A stretch of 64,000 nucleotides of DNA from Anaerosphaera multitolerans (GTDB taxonomy: Bacteria > Bacillota > Clostridia > Tissierellales > Peptoniphilaceae). The position numbers and the translations under genes are program-made. Location: the NCBI RefSeq assembly GCF_004006535.1, contig NZ_RLIH01000007.1, positions 35,928 to 99,927 of the forward strand. The letters run 5' to 3'. The notes under the pieces were generated by a model, which was given only the letters and a program-made list of their open reading frames with translations, was not told the DNA's origin and ran no database searches. This document shows positions 35,368 to 44,373 of this stretch, one piece after another; position 1 is the first letter of the stretch; the number at the start of each line of letters is the position of its first letter.

Positions 35368-35865
35368 ATGGAAATGATTTTTAACATTATATTATTTCTG
35401 TTTTTCGGTTACTGTTTAATTGACGTTGGTAGATTAGATAATCTACCGGGTTCAGATGTGATTGGGGCCGCCCTATGGCCTCAAATCATATTAGTACTCT
35501 TACTATTTTCATTAGCCGTAAACATGATTAATGTAGCAAAGAAAAATAAAAAAGAACATGGTGTTTACTTAAATTTTGAAATGTCTATGGTAACTTCTTT
35601 CTTTAAAAGTAGAATTTTTATAGGAATTATTATTATAGCAGTAATGTCTGTACTATTAGACTTCCTAGGATTTGTTCCTACTACTTTACTACTTCTGTTC
35701 TCCTATGGAGTACTATTAGGCGAGAAGAAATATTTGAAATTATTTGTAATTTCTTTAATAGCAACATTTTTACTGTTTTTCATATTTTCAAAAGGACTTT
35801 CCATTATTTTACCTAGGGGAATAGGACCGTTTAGAGAATTTGCTATTTTATTAGAAATGATTTAA
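35368..35865 (+). CDS. tctB: Tripartite tricarboxylate transporter small membrane subunit (TctB)
   Basis: A 165-residue membrane protein with four hydrophobic segments, as expected for TctB. LPGSDVIGAALWPQIILVLL near residue 30 and LLDFLGFVPTTLLLLFSYG near 90 are typical. It works with the large subunit encoded 12 bases downstream. Confidence 0.88.
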   Translation: MEMIFNIILFLFFGYCLIDVGRLDNLPGSDVIGAALWPQIILVLLLFSLAVNMINVAKKNKKEHGVYLNFEMSMVTSFFKSRIFIGIIIIAVMSVLLDFLGFVPTTLLLLFSYGVLLGEKKYLKLFVISLIATFLLFFIFSKGLSIILPRGIGPFREFAILLEMI

Positions 35866-35877
35866 GGAGGGGTATAA

Positions 35878-37371
35878 ATGTTTTCACTTTTAATTCAAGG
35901 ATTTCAGATAGTATTCGCTCCAAGTACATTTCTATTAATATTTGCGGGTACTGTTCTGGGAGTAATTTTTGGTGCAATGCCTGGAGTAAGTGCTTCAATG
36001 GCAGTGGCATTGGCTTTGCCTTTTGCCTACTCATTAAACGGCGTTGTAGCAATAGCGTTTTTAGTGGCAGTTTATTGTGCATCAATAACAGGCGGCGGAA
36101 TTACTGCCATACTGTTTAAAATACCTGGTACACCGTCAAATGCCCCTACGACTTTTGATGGATATCCTATGGCAGCTAGAGGTGAAGCGGGCAAGGCCTT
36201 AGGAGTTTCATTGGTTTGTTCGGCATTTGGAGGATTAGTTGCAGCTTTTGCTATGGCTTTAGTATCGCCTCAATTATCGGCAATGGCTTTGAAATTTGGA
36301 CCTGGTGAAATATTTGCAGTTTCATTTTTAGGTCTATCGGTTTTAACGGCTTTGGATTCAGGGAATATAATTAAGACTGTTATTGCGGGATTAACAGGAC
36401 TGTGGCTTTCGACTATTGGATTGGATCCAATGTTGGGAGTGCCGAGGTTTACCTTTGGAACTGAAACTTTAGTTTCAGGAGTTGAAATGATACCTGTAAT
36501 GATAGGTATGTTTGCAATAACTGAAGTTTTAAAAAATACAGTTATTAAAGAAAAAAAAGACGAAGATTTAAATAAGGCAAGTACTAAGACTGTATTTCCG
36601 TCAATAAAAGAATTTTTATCAATTAAGTGGGTAATGCTTAGAAGTTCTATACTAGGAACTATTGTTGGAATATTGCCCGGAGCAGGAGCGACGATTGCAT
36701 CATTTCTATCCTATACTACAGAAACTAAATTATCAAAACATCCTGAAAAATTTGGTACCGGTATAATTGATGGAGTGGCAGCTTCGGAAACTGCTAATAA
36801 CGCTGCAACAGGAGGCTCAATGGTACCGCTATTATCATTGGGAATTCCTGGGGGAAATGCGGCGGCTATAATGATGTCTGCGCTTGTAATGAAAGGTGTT
36901 CAATTAGGGCCATTACTTTTGAAAAATCAACCTGAATATCTTTCAAGCGTATTTGCTTCAATGATAGTTACAAATATTTTAATGGTTTTAATATCAATTT
37001 TTGTAGCTAAAATATTTGCTAAAATTTTATCCATTCCATATTCAATTTTAGGACCTGTAATAATAATGTTAGCAACAATTGGTTCTTATGCTGTAAAGAA
37101 TGGAACTGGCGACGTTAAACTAATGGTAATAGCAGGAGTTATCGGATTTGTATTTTCATATTTGAAATTCTCGGCTTCAGCTTTAATATTGGGATTGGTA
37201 TTGGGAACTATGTGTGAATCTGCCTTGAGAAAGGCTGCTGTAATAGCAAACGGAAATGTTGTACAAATGTTTGGTTCTCCTATTTCAATAGTTTTATTAA
37301 CCGTATGTTTCCTATTACTGGTTATTCCAATTATTAAATCACTATTAAGTTTACGCTATAGTGAAAAATAA
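35878..37371 (+). CDS. tctA: Tripartite tricarboxylate transporter large membrane subunit (TctA)
   Basis: A 497-residue membrane protein with about 12 hydrophobic segments. The two repeated motifs of TctA are clear: GAMPGVSASMAVALALPFAY and the later GILPGAGATIASFLSYTTE, as are GGITAILFKIPGTPSN and MVPLLSLGIPGGNAAAIM. It forms the ion-coupled channel of the transporter. It is the last gene of the operon, followed by a strong terminator. Confidence 0.95.
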   Translation: MFSLLIQGFQIVFAPSTFLLIFAGTVLGVIFGAMPGVSASMAVALALPFAYSLNGVVAIAFLVAVYCASITGGGITAILFKIPGTPSNAPTTFDGYPMAARGEAGKALGVSLVCSAFGGLVAAFAMALVSPQLSAMALKFGPGEIFAVSFLGLSVLTALDSGNIIKTVIAGLTGLWLSTIGLDPMLGVPRFTFGTETLVSGVEMIPVMIGMFAITEVLKNTVIKEKKDEDLNKASTKTVFPSIKEFLSIKWVMLRSSILGTIVGILPGAGATIASFLSYTTETKLSKHPEKFGTGIIDGVAASETANNAATGGSMVPLLSLGIPGGNAAAIMMSALVMKGVQLGPLLLKNQPEYLSSVFASMIVTNILMVLISIFVAKIFAKILSIPYSILGPVIIMLATIGSYAVKNGTGDVKLMVIAGVIGFVFSYLKFSASALILGLVLGTMCESALRKAAVIANGNVVQMFGSPISIVLLTVCFLLLVIPIIKSLLSLRYSEK

Positions 37372-37390
37372 TAAATAATTTCAAAAAATT

Positions 37391-37429
37391 AAAAATCTTG
37401 TTCAGTAGTTTTTCTGAACAAGATTTTTT
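37391..37429. terminator. Intrinsic terminator after tctA
   Basis: AAAAATCTTGTTCAG / CTGAACAAGATTTTTT, a 15-bp perfect stem with an eight-base loop; it also faces the end of the minus-strand copper-chaperone gene. Confidence 0.92.
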
Positions 37430-37443
37430 GTTTAAATATAAAT

Positions 37444-37650
37444 TTAATCTATAGAAGTAACTTTATATCCGCTATTTTCAACTGCTGATTTAAGTGTGGA
37501 CTCATCTAAATTTTCGCCCTGAACAACAGCCTTATTTTTAAAAAGTGAAACTTTTACAGATTCAACATTATCTAAAGCTTCAAGAGCATCCTTTACTCTA
37601 GCTGAGCAATGTTCACAAGTCATACCATCTATTTTTAAAGTCTTTTCCAT
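37444..37650 (-). CDS. copZ: Heavy-metal-associated (CopZ-like) copper chaperone
   Basis: A 68-residue cytoplasmic HMA-domain protein with the Cu(I)-binding motif GMTCEHC (about 9-15) and the beta-alpha-beta-beta-alpha-beta pattern (VKVSLFKNKAVV, AVENSGYKVTSID). It hands copper to a P-type ATPase or repressor, neither of which is nearby. I choose ATG 37650, preceded by GGAGG; the longer frame adds 14 residues upstream without a ribosome site. Confidence 0.9.
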   Translation of the reverse strand: MEKTLKIDGMTCEHCSARVKDALEALDNVESVKVSLFKNKAVVQGENLDESTLKSAVENSGYKVTSID

Positions 37651-37744
37651 AATATACCTCCAAATATATTTTATAATGATAACAACATTCATTTAGTATA
37701 TAATACCATATTTTTTAAGAAATTTATAGAATTATTCTTGATGT

Positions 37745-38445
37745 AATAACACCTAAAAAATAGGTATGTAATATGCTATTAAAGTAGGAACAGAATAATC
37801 TCTAATATTATTATGTTGATCGTTAGCATTTAGTCTGGAACTTTCTAGAAGTGTATTGTCAGAAGTAGGATAACTTACATGACTATATCGTTGCTACACA
37901 GATAACACAAGCAGTTGTAGGGATAGAATAACTCAAACTTATGCGGAGTGGAACACAAAGTACTCTAATATTAGGGAGATTCCAAGTGTTGTACCGATTC
38001 CCATACTTTATTAAAATCATTACAGTAGATTTAATAATCTTAGAATCAAAAAGTGACATAATTAATGATCCTACAATGCTTCTTAGGTTAAAAAATTAAA
38101 AATTAGTTGGATAATCATAGAATTTGTAGTACCAAGCAAAGTGCTGATTTGAGGTTTTCCTAGTTTATTAGGACCTTCAATTGTTTTATATCTATGTTCT
38201 ATATTTTCATATTTTCTAGATTTATTATAAAAAATAAAAATGCCTATTAATAAATCAGCAATCATACCTATATCAATAAGAATGACTATTACCTTTTTTG
38301 AACTTCTCTAGAACTTAATAAAATATATGAAAAGCTATTTCCATGTTACTTCCTATACTAGATAAAATATAGACATGATATTAAATACAGGAGTATCACC
38401 AGTAATGCCTGTTACAAATGTGATAATAATTTCTAAAATATAAAA
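37745..38445 (-). pseudogene. Decayed membrane-protein gene remnant
   Basis: About 1 kb between copZ and the aconitase X operon has no intact gene. On the minus strand a chain of protein-like hydrophobic fragments can be read in changing frames: TFVTGITGDTPVFNIMSIFY, then DIGMIADLLIGIFIFYNKSR, TLLGTTNSMIIQLIFNF, SIVGSLIMSLFDSKIIKS, SMGIGTTLGISLILEYFVF and a possible end VPTLIAYYIPIF. Stops and frameshifts separate them. This looks like a transporter gene in decay; I cannot name the family. A 60-codon open piece at 38083-38265 is part of it and not a gene of its own. Confidence 0.4.
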
Positions 38446-38576
38446 AAAATTACTTAAATATGTAAATAAAATATGAATACGAATATATATTTATTTATTT
38501 TCAATCTATATCATTCCAATTATAAATGTAATAAATGTTTGACGTAAAGGATTTGTAATTTTTATTTATATTCTTC

Positions 38577-38605
38577 TTGACTTTAATATGATAGTGAGAT
38601 ATTAT
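38577..38605 (+). promoter_or_regulatory. Promoter of the aconitase X-TRAP operon
   Basis: TTGACT (38577-38582) and TATTAT (38600-38605) are spaced by 17 bases, followed directly by the GTATAC operator pair. Confidence 0.75.
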
Positions 38606-38607
38606 TT

Positions 38608-38635
38608 AGTATACAAGAAGTATACATCTAAAATA
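38608..38635. promoter_or_regulatory. Double GTATAC operator, likely for the GntR/FCD regulator
   Basis: AGTATACA occurs twice with 11-bp centre spacing, just downstream of the -10 box and over the expected transcription start. The second copy with flanks (AAGAAGTATACATCTAAAAT, 38615-38634) recurs at 46307-46326 in the promoter of the hisC-like gene. GTATAC-centred palindromes suit GntR/FCD repressors; the regulator is encoded at the end of this operon region. Confidence 0.65.
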
Positions 38636-38656
38636 TATTTATAAGGAGGTTTTTTA

Positions 38657-39862
38657 ATGGAATTAAACAAACATCAACAAGATATGTTAGATGGGAAATA
38701 TGGGGAAGGTCCCCAACTGGCAATGAAAGTTCAGGTAGCTATTGGAGAATCATTTAATGCAAAAAGAATGGTGCCTATAACCAGAGCTCACATTGCTTTA
38801 TGCAATCAAGATGCTGATAGATGGTTTGCAGAAAAAATGGCAGGGATGGGAGCTAAATTTAGAGTTCCAGCGACAGTGAATCCGGGTTTTAGCTTATGTT
38901 ATTTTAAAGGAGATAATCGTGTTTCTTCAGAAGATTATGAAAAAATGCAGAGAACTAATGATGCTTACAAAGCATTAGGTGCAGTGTTGAGTTATAATTG
39001 TACTCCTTATATAGATACAAATGTTCCTAATTTTGGAGAGGTAATTGCTTATTCAGAGTCAAGTGCTACGCCATATGCTAATGCAGTTTGGGGGGCAAGG
39101 TCAAATAGAGAAGGGGCAAATTCAGCTTTATTAGCTGCAATTACAGGGTATGTTCCGGAATATGGTCTTTTATTTGATGAAAATAGATATGGGGATATAC
39201 TTGTAGAAGTAAAGGCTACTATGGATAACGATTACAAGTATCATATGTTGGGGATGTGTGGTAAAAAAATAGGTCATGGAATTCCGGTATTTGTTGGTTT
39301 ACCTGAACATATAGGACCCGAAGGTTTAAGAAACCTTGGAGCTCAATTAAATACTTCAGGCTCCTATGATATGTATCATATAGTCGGGTTTACGCCAGAA
39401 GCACCTACATTAGAGGCAGCTTTCGGAGGAAAAGAACCTAAGAGAAAAGTTACTATAACAGATGATGATTTTGAAGAAATATTGGAGGATATTTCTTTGG
39501 AAGGAAATAGAGAAATTGACTTTGTTATGTTTGGATGTCCGCATTTTACTTTAAAAGAAATAATACACATAGCAAATATGGTAAGAGATAAGAAACTAAA
39601 AAAAGAAATTTATATACTAGCATCATCACATGTTAAAAGAATGGCCATTAGAATGGGTTTAAATGATGTTTTAGAAGAGGCTGGAGCACATATAGTACAG
39701 GATTCATGTCCTGATCAGGATTGTTGGAAGTTCTTAGAGGGGAAAATAGGACTTACAGAGTCACCTAAATGTGCATATTATCCTCAAAGAAGAGGAATAA
39801 ATTTTGTCATTAGAGATTTGGATACATGTGTTAACGCAGCTATTACAGGGGAGGTAAAATAA
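38657..39862 (+). CDS. Aconitase X catalytic (large) subunit
   Basis: A 401-residue protein of the aconitase X family, large subunit (PF04412 type). It has ITRAHIALCNQDAD (41-54), the cysteine motifs SYNCTPYID (C115), MFGCPHFT (C294) and DSCPDQDCWKF (C351), which I expect to hold the iron-sulfur cluster, plus ESSATPYANAVWGARSNREG (134-153). Known members are cis-3-hydroxy-L-proline dehydratase in bacteria and phosphomevalonate dehydratase in archaea. With no proline or mevalonate genes near, the substrate is open; a hydroxy-acid brought in by the TRAP system is likely. Start follows AAGGAGG; its stop overlaps the next start (TAATG). Confidence 0.9.
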   Translation: MELNKHQQDMLDGKYGEGPQLAMKVQVAIGESFNAKRMVPITRAHIALCNQDADRWFAEKMAGMGAKFRVPATVNPGFSLCYFKGDNRVSSEDYEKMQRTNDAYKALGAVLSYNCTPYIDTNVPNFGEVIAYSESSATPYANAVWGARSNREGANSALLAAITGYVPEYGLLFDENRYGDILVEVKATMDNDYKYHMLGMCGKKIGHGIPVFVGLPEHIGPEGLRNLGAQLNTSGSYDMYHIVGFTPEAPTLEAAFGGKEPKRKVTITDDDFEEILEDISLEGNREIDFVMFGCPHFTLKEIIHIANMVRDKKLKKEIYILASSHVKRMAIRMGLNDVLEEAGAHIVQDSCPDQDCWKFLEGKIGLTESPKCAYYPQRRGINFVIRDLDTCVNAAITGEVK

Positions 39863-40269
39863 TGAGCAAAGTGTTTAAATGCCATATGATTTCAGAAGGT
39901 TGTGTAGAAGCGCAAGTTACTATTTCTAAAGATGATATTATGTTTTATTTAATTGAGCCGGAAACAGGAGTAATGATTGAAAAAGCTCATGATTTTACTG
40001 GTAGAAGTATGGCAAATAAGATTTTAATGTTTCCAAGCGGTAAAGGAAGTTCGGTTGTGCAAGCAGATGGATTATTTCAACTTATGCAGACAAATACACA
40101 GCCTGTAGGCATGATAGTTGAAAGACCGGAAACGGTACTTGTATCTAGTGCTATAATTTTTGAAATACCTCTTGTTGATAAAGTAGATAAAGAGTTTTAT
40201 GAGGTAGTAAAAGAAGGAGACCATATAAGATTAGATGCTACAAATGAGGAAATTACTATTTTAGATTAA
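39862..40269 (+). CDS. Aconitase X swivel (small) subunit
   Basis: A 135-residue protein of the DUF126/aconitase X swivel family, the separate small subunit of the two-gene form of the enzyme. The motif HDFTGRSMANKILMFPSGKG and GSSVVQADG carry the conserved serine that helps catalysis; PVGMIVERPETVLVSSAI is also typical. It overlaps the large-subunit gene by one base. Confidence 0.9.
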   Translation: MSKVFKCHMISEGCVEAQVTISKDDIMFYLIEPETGVMIEKAHDFTGRSMANKILMFPSGKGSSVVQADGLFQLMQTNTQPVGMIVERPETVLVSSAIIFEIPLVDKVDKEFYEVVKEGDHIRLDATNEEITILD

Positions 40270-40336
40270 TTAATCGATATGAAGAAAAAATCAATGTGGT
40301 TGTTTAATATTAAAATCAATGAAAGGAAATAGAACT

Positions 40337-41386
40337 ATGAAAAAGAAAATGTACCTTTTGATAACAAGTTTAGTATTGTTAAGCTTACTCTTGGTTGGCT
40401 GTGGTGGGGGAAATAAATCAACTAATAATCAAAACGAAGCGTCAGATACAACAAAAACTAATACAGGAGCTGTTACAATAAAAATTGGTCACGTTGAGCC
40501 TGAAGATAGATCAACTCACAAAACATTATTGGACTTTAAAAAGAATGTTGAAGAACAAACCAATGGAGATATTATTGTGGAAATTTATCCTAATGCTTCT
40601 TTAGGAGGAGACGTGCAATTAACTGAGTCAGTGGCAATGGGTACACTTGATGTAGCTTTGCCTTCATCATCTGTATTGACCACATATGCAGAAGACTTTG
40701 GAATATTAGATATGCCCTATCTATTTAAAAATTCTGAGTCAGCTTTTAACGCTCTAGATGGTGATGTTGGAAAATATTTTGATGAAAAATTGGCTGATCA
40801 AGGAATGCATAATTTAGGATATACATACAATGGTCCTAGAAGTACAACTACAAATAACAAACCAATAGAAAAGCCGGAAGATCTTAAAGGTGTAAAAGTT
40901 AGAGTAATGGAGAGTCCAATTTTTATAGACTATTATAAAACGTTAGGAGCAAATCCAACTCCAATGAGTTTTAATGAGTTATATACAGGTTTACAACAAG
41001 GAACAGTAGATGCTCAGGAAAATCCGCCTTCCTTAATATTTGCCAATAAATTCTTTGAAGTTCAAGAATATTTAAGTGTGGATGAACACGTTCATAACTT
41101 TTTAGCCTTTGTAATGAATAAAGCAAAATTTGAGAGTTTAACACCTGAACAGCAGGAGATAATAACTGCAGAGGGTAAAAAATGTGTTGAAAGCCAAAGA
41201 AAAATGGAATTAGAAGATAATGAAGTAGCAATTGAGAAATTGGAGACTGAAGGAGGATTAGTGGTTAATAGGCTTTCAGAAGAACAAAAAAATGAATTTA
41301 AAGAGGCCCTTAAACCAATGTATGATAAATATAGAGAACAATTTGGAGCAGAATTGTTTGAAATGTGTGAAAAATATAATAAATAA
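40337..41386 (+). CDS. dctP: TRAP transporter substrate-binding protein (DctP)
   Basis: A 349-residue DctP-type binding lipoprotein: signal with lipobox LVGC, linker, then IKIGHVEPEDRSTHKTLLDF, VEIYPNASLGGDVQLTESV, the ligand-carboxylate arginine region LKGVKVRVMESP (GVKVR) and MSFNELYTGLQQGTVDAQENP. It binds an organic acid. I choose ATG 40337 behind GAAAGGAAAT; the earlier ATG at 40319 has no ribosome site. It is third in the aconitase X operon. Confidence 0.92.
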   Translation: MKKKMYLLITSLVLLSLLLVGCGGGNKSTNNQNEASDTTKTNTGAVTIKIGHVEPEDRSTHKTLLDFKKNVEEQTNGDIIVEIYPNASLGGDVQLTESVAMGTLDVALPSSSVLTTYAEDFGILDMPYLFKNSESAFNALDGDVGKYFDEKLADQGMHNLGYTYNGPRSTTTNNKPIEKPEDLKGVKVRVMESPIFIDYYKTLGANPTPMSFNELYTGLQQGTVDAQENPPSLIFANKFFEVQEYLSVDEHVHNFLAFVMNKAKFESLTPEQQEIITAEGKKCVESQRKMELEDNEVAIEKLETEGGLVVNRLSEEQKNEFKEALKPMYDKYREQFGAELFEMCEKYNK

Positions 41387-41437
41387 TGTGATAATAGGTG
41401 GGAATATAACCACCTATTTGAAAAAGGGAGGTTAGGG

Positions 41438-41953
41438 ATGAATAAATTCATTGAAAAATATAATTCCTTTGAAGAAAAACTGTTAGTAGGTAGTTTAGTA
41501 TTAAATGTAATAATCGTTTTCATCCAAATAATAATGAGATCTTTCTTTAATACTTCTCTTACTTGGTCTGAAGAATTATCTAGATATATTTTCATATGGC
41601 AAATTTGGTTAGGAACCAGTATTGCATATAGTAAAGATGAACATATAAAAGTAGATTTAATATTTGCAATATTTAAAGGAGAAACAGCAAAGAAAATAAT
41701 AGATACGTTGGTAGATATTATTTGGCTGATCTTTAGTCTTTTTATGGTATATCAAGGATTTAAATTATTAGGATCAATGAATGCAAGAAATGCTTTATCT
41801 TCAGGTATGAGAATACCTCTAATATATGTATATGCCTCAGTTCCTATAAGTTTTCTAATAGTATCTATTAGAATAGTATTTGATATTTTTAATGGATTTA
41901 AGAATACTGAAGTAGTAGAAGATAATGAATTAGAAGAAGGCAAGGAGGTATAA
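41438..41953 (+). CDS. dctQ: TRAP transporter small permease (DctQ)
   Basis: A 171-residue membrane protein with four hydrophobic segments and the DctQ signature TSLTWSEELSRYIFIWQIWLG at about 32-52. An acidic tail (EVVEDNELEEGKE) follows the last segment. The next gene starts one base after its stop. It pairs with the large permease. Confidence 0.9.
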   Translation: MNKFIEKYNSFEEKLLVGSLVLNVIIVFIQIIMRSFFNTSLTWSEELSRYIFIWQIWLGTSIAYSKDEHIKVDLIFAIFKGETAKKIIDTLVDIIWLIFSLFMVYQGFKLLGSMNARNALSSGMRIPLIYVYASVPISFLIVSIRIVFDIFNGFKNTEVVEDNELEEGKEV

Positions 41954-41954
41954 C

Positions 41955-43223
41955 ATGGATGCAATATTATTATTTGGAGTGTTTTTTGTACTTCTATTTT
42001 TAAGTGTTCCAATAGGCTATGCAATAGGAATTTCTAGCTTGATAGCGATGGTTACATTTACTGATATGCCTACATTAATGATAGCTCAAAATGCAGTAGC
42101 AGGTGTAGATTCGTTTCCATTACTAGCAATACCCTTCTTTATGTTAGCAGGAAATATAATGAGCAGTGGCGGAATTGCAAAACGGTTAGTTAATTTTTTT
42201 GAAAGTTTTATTGGTCATATAACTGGTGGATTAGGAATGGTTACAGTAGTTGTATGTATGTTTTTTGCAGCTATTTCAGGTTCAGCAGTAGCAACAGTTT
42301 CAGCAGTAGGAGCATTTATGATACCGCAAATGGTTGATAGAGGATATGACAAGGCTTTTTCAGCGGCATTAACGGCTGCAGCTGGAACTATAGGAGTAAT
42401 AATACCTCCAAGTGTTCCATTTGTAATATATGGTGTTGTATCAGGAACATCAATAACAGATATGTTTACTGCTGGTTTCTTGCCGGGAATATTAATGGGT
42501 GTTGCACTTATGATAGTATGCTACATAATATCTAAAAAAAGAGGATATAGGGGTAGTGATAAAAGAAGCAGTGCTAAAGATATTTTAGTAGCTTTTAAAG
42601 ATGCTATTTGGGCAATCCTTTCACCTGTAATAATACTAGGTGGGATATATTCGGGAATATTTACTCCAACAGAAGCAGCAGTAGTATCAGTTGTATATTC
42701 ATTTATTGTAGGAATCTTTGTATATAAAGAACTGGATTTAAAAGGCGCTTATAACGCAGTGAGAGATGCGATAGTAGTAAATGGAGCAACAACTTTTATG
42801 GTTGGGTTATCAACAGCTTTTGCAGCATTTTTAACGATGCAACAAATACCAATGAAGATAGCTATGTTTATTACAAGCCTAAGTGATAATGGAATAGTAG
42901 TATTACTTCTTATAAATATTTTACTAGTGATAATAGGAATGTTTATTGATAACATACCAGCAACTATAATATTAACACCAATACTACTTCCTATCGTTAT
43001 GAGCTTTGGAATGAGTCCTGTAACGTTTGGTATAATGTTAACTATGAATTTAGCTATAGGATTTTGTACTCCGCCTTATGGAATTGATTTATTTGTTGCA
43101 GCATCAATTTCAAAAATTTCTATTGGTGAAATTAGTAAACAAATCATGTATTTTATATTGGCGTTGATTGTAGTATTGATGTGCGTTACTTTTGTAAGAC
43201 CATTGACAATGATGTTTTTATAA
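41955..43223 (+). CDS. dctM: TRAP transporter large permease (DctM)
   Basis: A 422-residue DctM permease with about 12 hydrophobic segments: SLIAMVTFTDMPTLMIAQ, FPLLAIPFFMLAGNIMSSGGIA, AAISGSAVATVSAVGAFMIPQM, AAAGTIGVIIPPSVPFVIYG and FIDNIPATIILTPILLPI. It is the Na-coupled channel of the TRAP importer. No terminator separates it from the dehydrogenase gene 15 bases on. Confidence 0.95.
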   Translation: MDAILLFGVFFVLLFLSVPIGYAIGISSLIAMVTFTDMPTLMIAQNAVAGVDSFPLLAIPFFMLAGNIMSSGGIAKRLVNFFESFIGHITGGLGMVTVVVCMFFAAISGSAVATVSAVGAFMIPQMVDRGYDKAFSAALTAAAGTIGVIIPPSVPFVIYGVVSGTSITDMFTAGFLPGILMGVALMIVCYIISKKRGYRGSDKRSSAKDILVAFKDAIWAILSPVIILGGIYSGIFTPTEAAVVSVVYSFIVGIFVYKELDLKGAYNAVRDAIVVNGATTFMVGLSTAFAAFLTMQQIPMKIAMFITSLSDNGIVVLLLINILLVIIGMFIDNIPATIILTPILLPIVMSFGMSPVTFGIMLTMNLAIGFCTPPYGIDLFVAASISKISIGEISKQIMYFILALIVVLMCVTFVRPLTMMFL

Positions 43224-43238
43224 TATTAGGAGGAAGAA

Positions 43239-44210
43239 ATGTTAATTTGGATAATTGATGAAGAGTGGGAAGATTACAACTTAGAAAAAGAAATGTTGCC
43301 AAAATTATTACCAGGAGTGGAGATAAAATATTCAGGCAATGATTATGCTAAAGATTTAGAAGAGTTTGGTTATAAGGCAGATGGTATTTTAGCACAAGTT
43401 TATGTTGATATACCACGAAGTACAATAGAGAAGCTTGAAAATTGTAAGGGTATAGCAACTTATGGTGGAGGATTTGACAGGATAGATATAGAAGCTGCCA
43501 AAGAAAAAGAAATTATGGTTGCAAATGTTCAAGGATATTGTGCAGAGGATCTGGCTGATTATGTTTTAGCATCTATGTTTTATGCAAATAAGAGAATAGC
43601 TCAATATTCAAATAATCTAAATAAAGATTTAGAAGATGGTAGATGGGGAGCAACAGCAGCGGGTGAAGAAAGACATAGATTAAGTAATCAAACTCTATTG
43701 ATTGTAGGTTTCGGCACAATAGGAAAGGTAATAGGAGAGAGGGCAAAAAGTTTAGGAATAGAAGTAATAGCTTATGACGAATATTTCTCAAAAGAGGATA
43801 TTGAAAAATATGGAGTAGAGAAAGTAGATTGGGAAGAAGGATTTAAAAGAGCGGATTATGTAAGTATAAATTTAAGAGGTGATGACTCCAATGCTAATAA
43901 GATAGGCATGAATGAATTTGAATTAATGAAAAACTCAGCATATATAATTAATACTTCAAGAGGTAAAATTATAAAGGAAGAGGACTTAATAAAAGCAGTT
44001 AATGAAAAAATAATTGCAGGGGCGTTTTTAGATGTATTGAAAAATGAACCACCTAAGTTGGATGATCCAATGTTAAAAGAGAGAAATATTATTATTACAC
44101 CACATATTTCATATATATCAATAGAGTCAATGGGGCAGTTAAAAGAAATTGCAATAACGAATTTGGTAAATATGGTAAAAGGAGAGAAAGCTCTTTACCC
44201 TGTATATTAA
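43239..44210 (+). CDS. D-2-hydroxyacid dehydrogenase family protein
   Basis: A 323-residue NAD(P)-dependent oxidoreductase of the D-isomer 2-hydroxyacid dehydrogenase family. It has TYGGGFDRIDIEAA, the Rossmann loop VGFGTIGKVIGERAKS, INTSRGKIIKEEDL, and the catalytic HI at ITPHISYISIES. The usual catalytic arginine motif is represented by INTSRG and the acid/base pair by the later glutamate and histidine. It would interconvert a 2-keto acid and a D-2-hydroxy acid, and as the last gene of the aconitase X-TRAP operon it probably acts before or after the dehydratase. Confidence 0.88.
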   Translation: MLIWIIDEEWEDYNLEKEMLPKLLPGVEIKYSGNDYAKDLEEFGYKADGILAQVYVDIPRSTIEKLENCKGIATYGGGFDRIDIEAAKEKEIMVANVQGYCAEDLADYVLASMFYANKRIAQYSNNLNKDLEDGRWGATAAGEERHRLSNQTLLIVGFGTIGKVIGERAKSLGIEVIAYDEYFSKEDIEKYGVEKVDWEEGFKRADYVSINLRGDDSNANKIGMNEFELMKNSAYIINTSRGKIIKEEDLIKAVNEKIIAGAFLDVLKNEPPKLDDPMLKERNIIITPHISYISIESMGQLKEIAITNLVNMVKGEKALYPVY

Positions 44211-44228
44211 ACAGTTTTTATTTATAGG

Positions 44229-44276
44229 AAAAGAGTTGTAGTAAAATTAATTGTTAATTTTACTACAACTCTTTTT
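44229..44276 (+). terminator. Strong intrinsic terminator
   Basis: A 22-bp near-perfect stem around loop TTG, ending in TTTTT, closes the aconitase X-TRAP operon. Confidence 0.93.
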
Positions 44277-44373
44277 ATGGGTATAATATATTAAAGAAAT
44301 TTATGTTTATTTAATTATTAAACGAATATTATAATTTTTTAAAATTTTGTTAATAAGGTGGGATTGTGTAAAG

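Noticed and set aside
38083..38265. A 60-codon minus-strand open frame
   Set aside because: No ribosome site and it continues in other frames on both sides; treated as a piece of the decayed gene.
41092..41595. A 167-codon minus-strand frame across dctP and dctQ
   Set aside because: It lies antisense to two clear TRAP genes and shows low-complexity hydrophobic composition typical of shadow frames.
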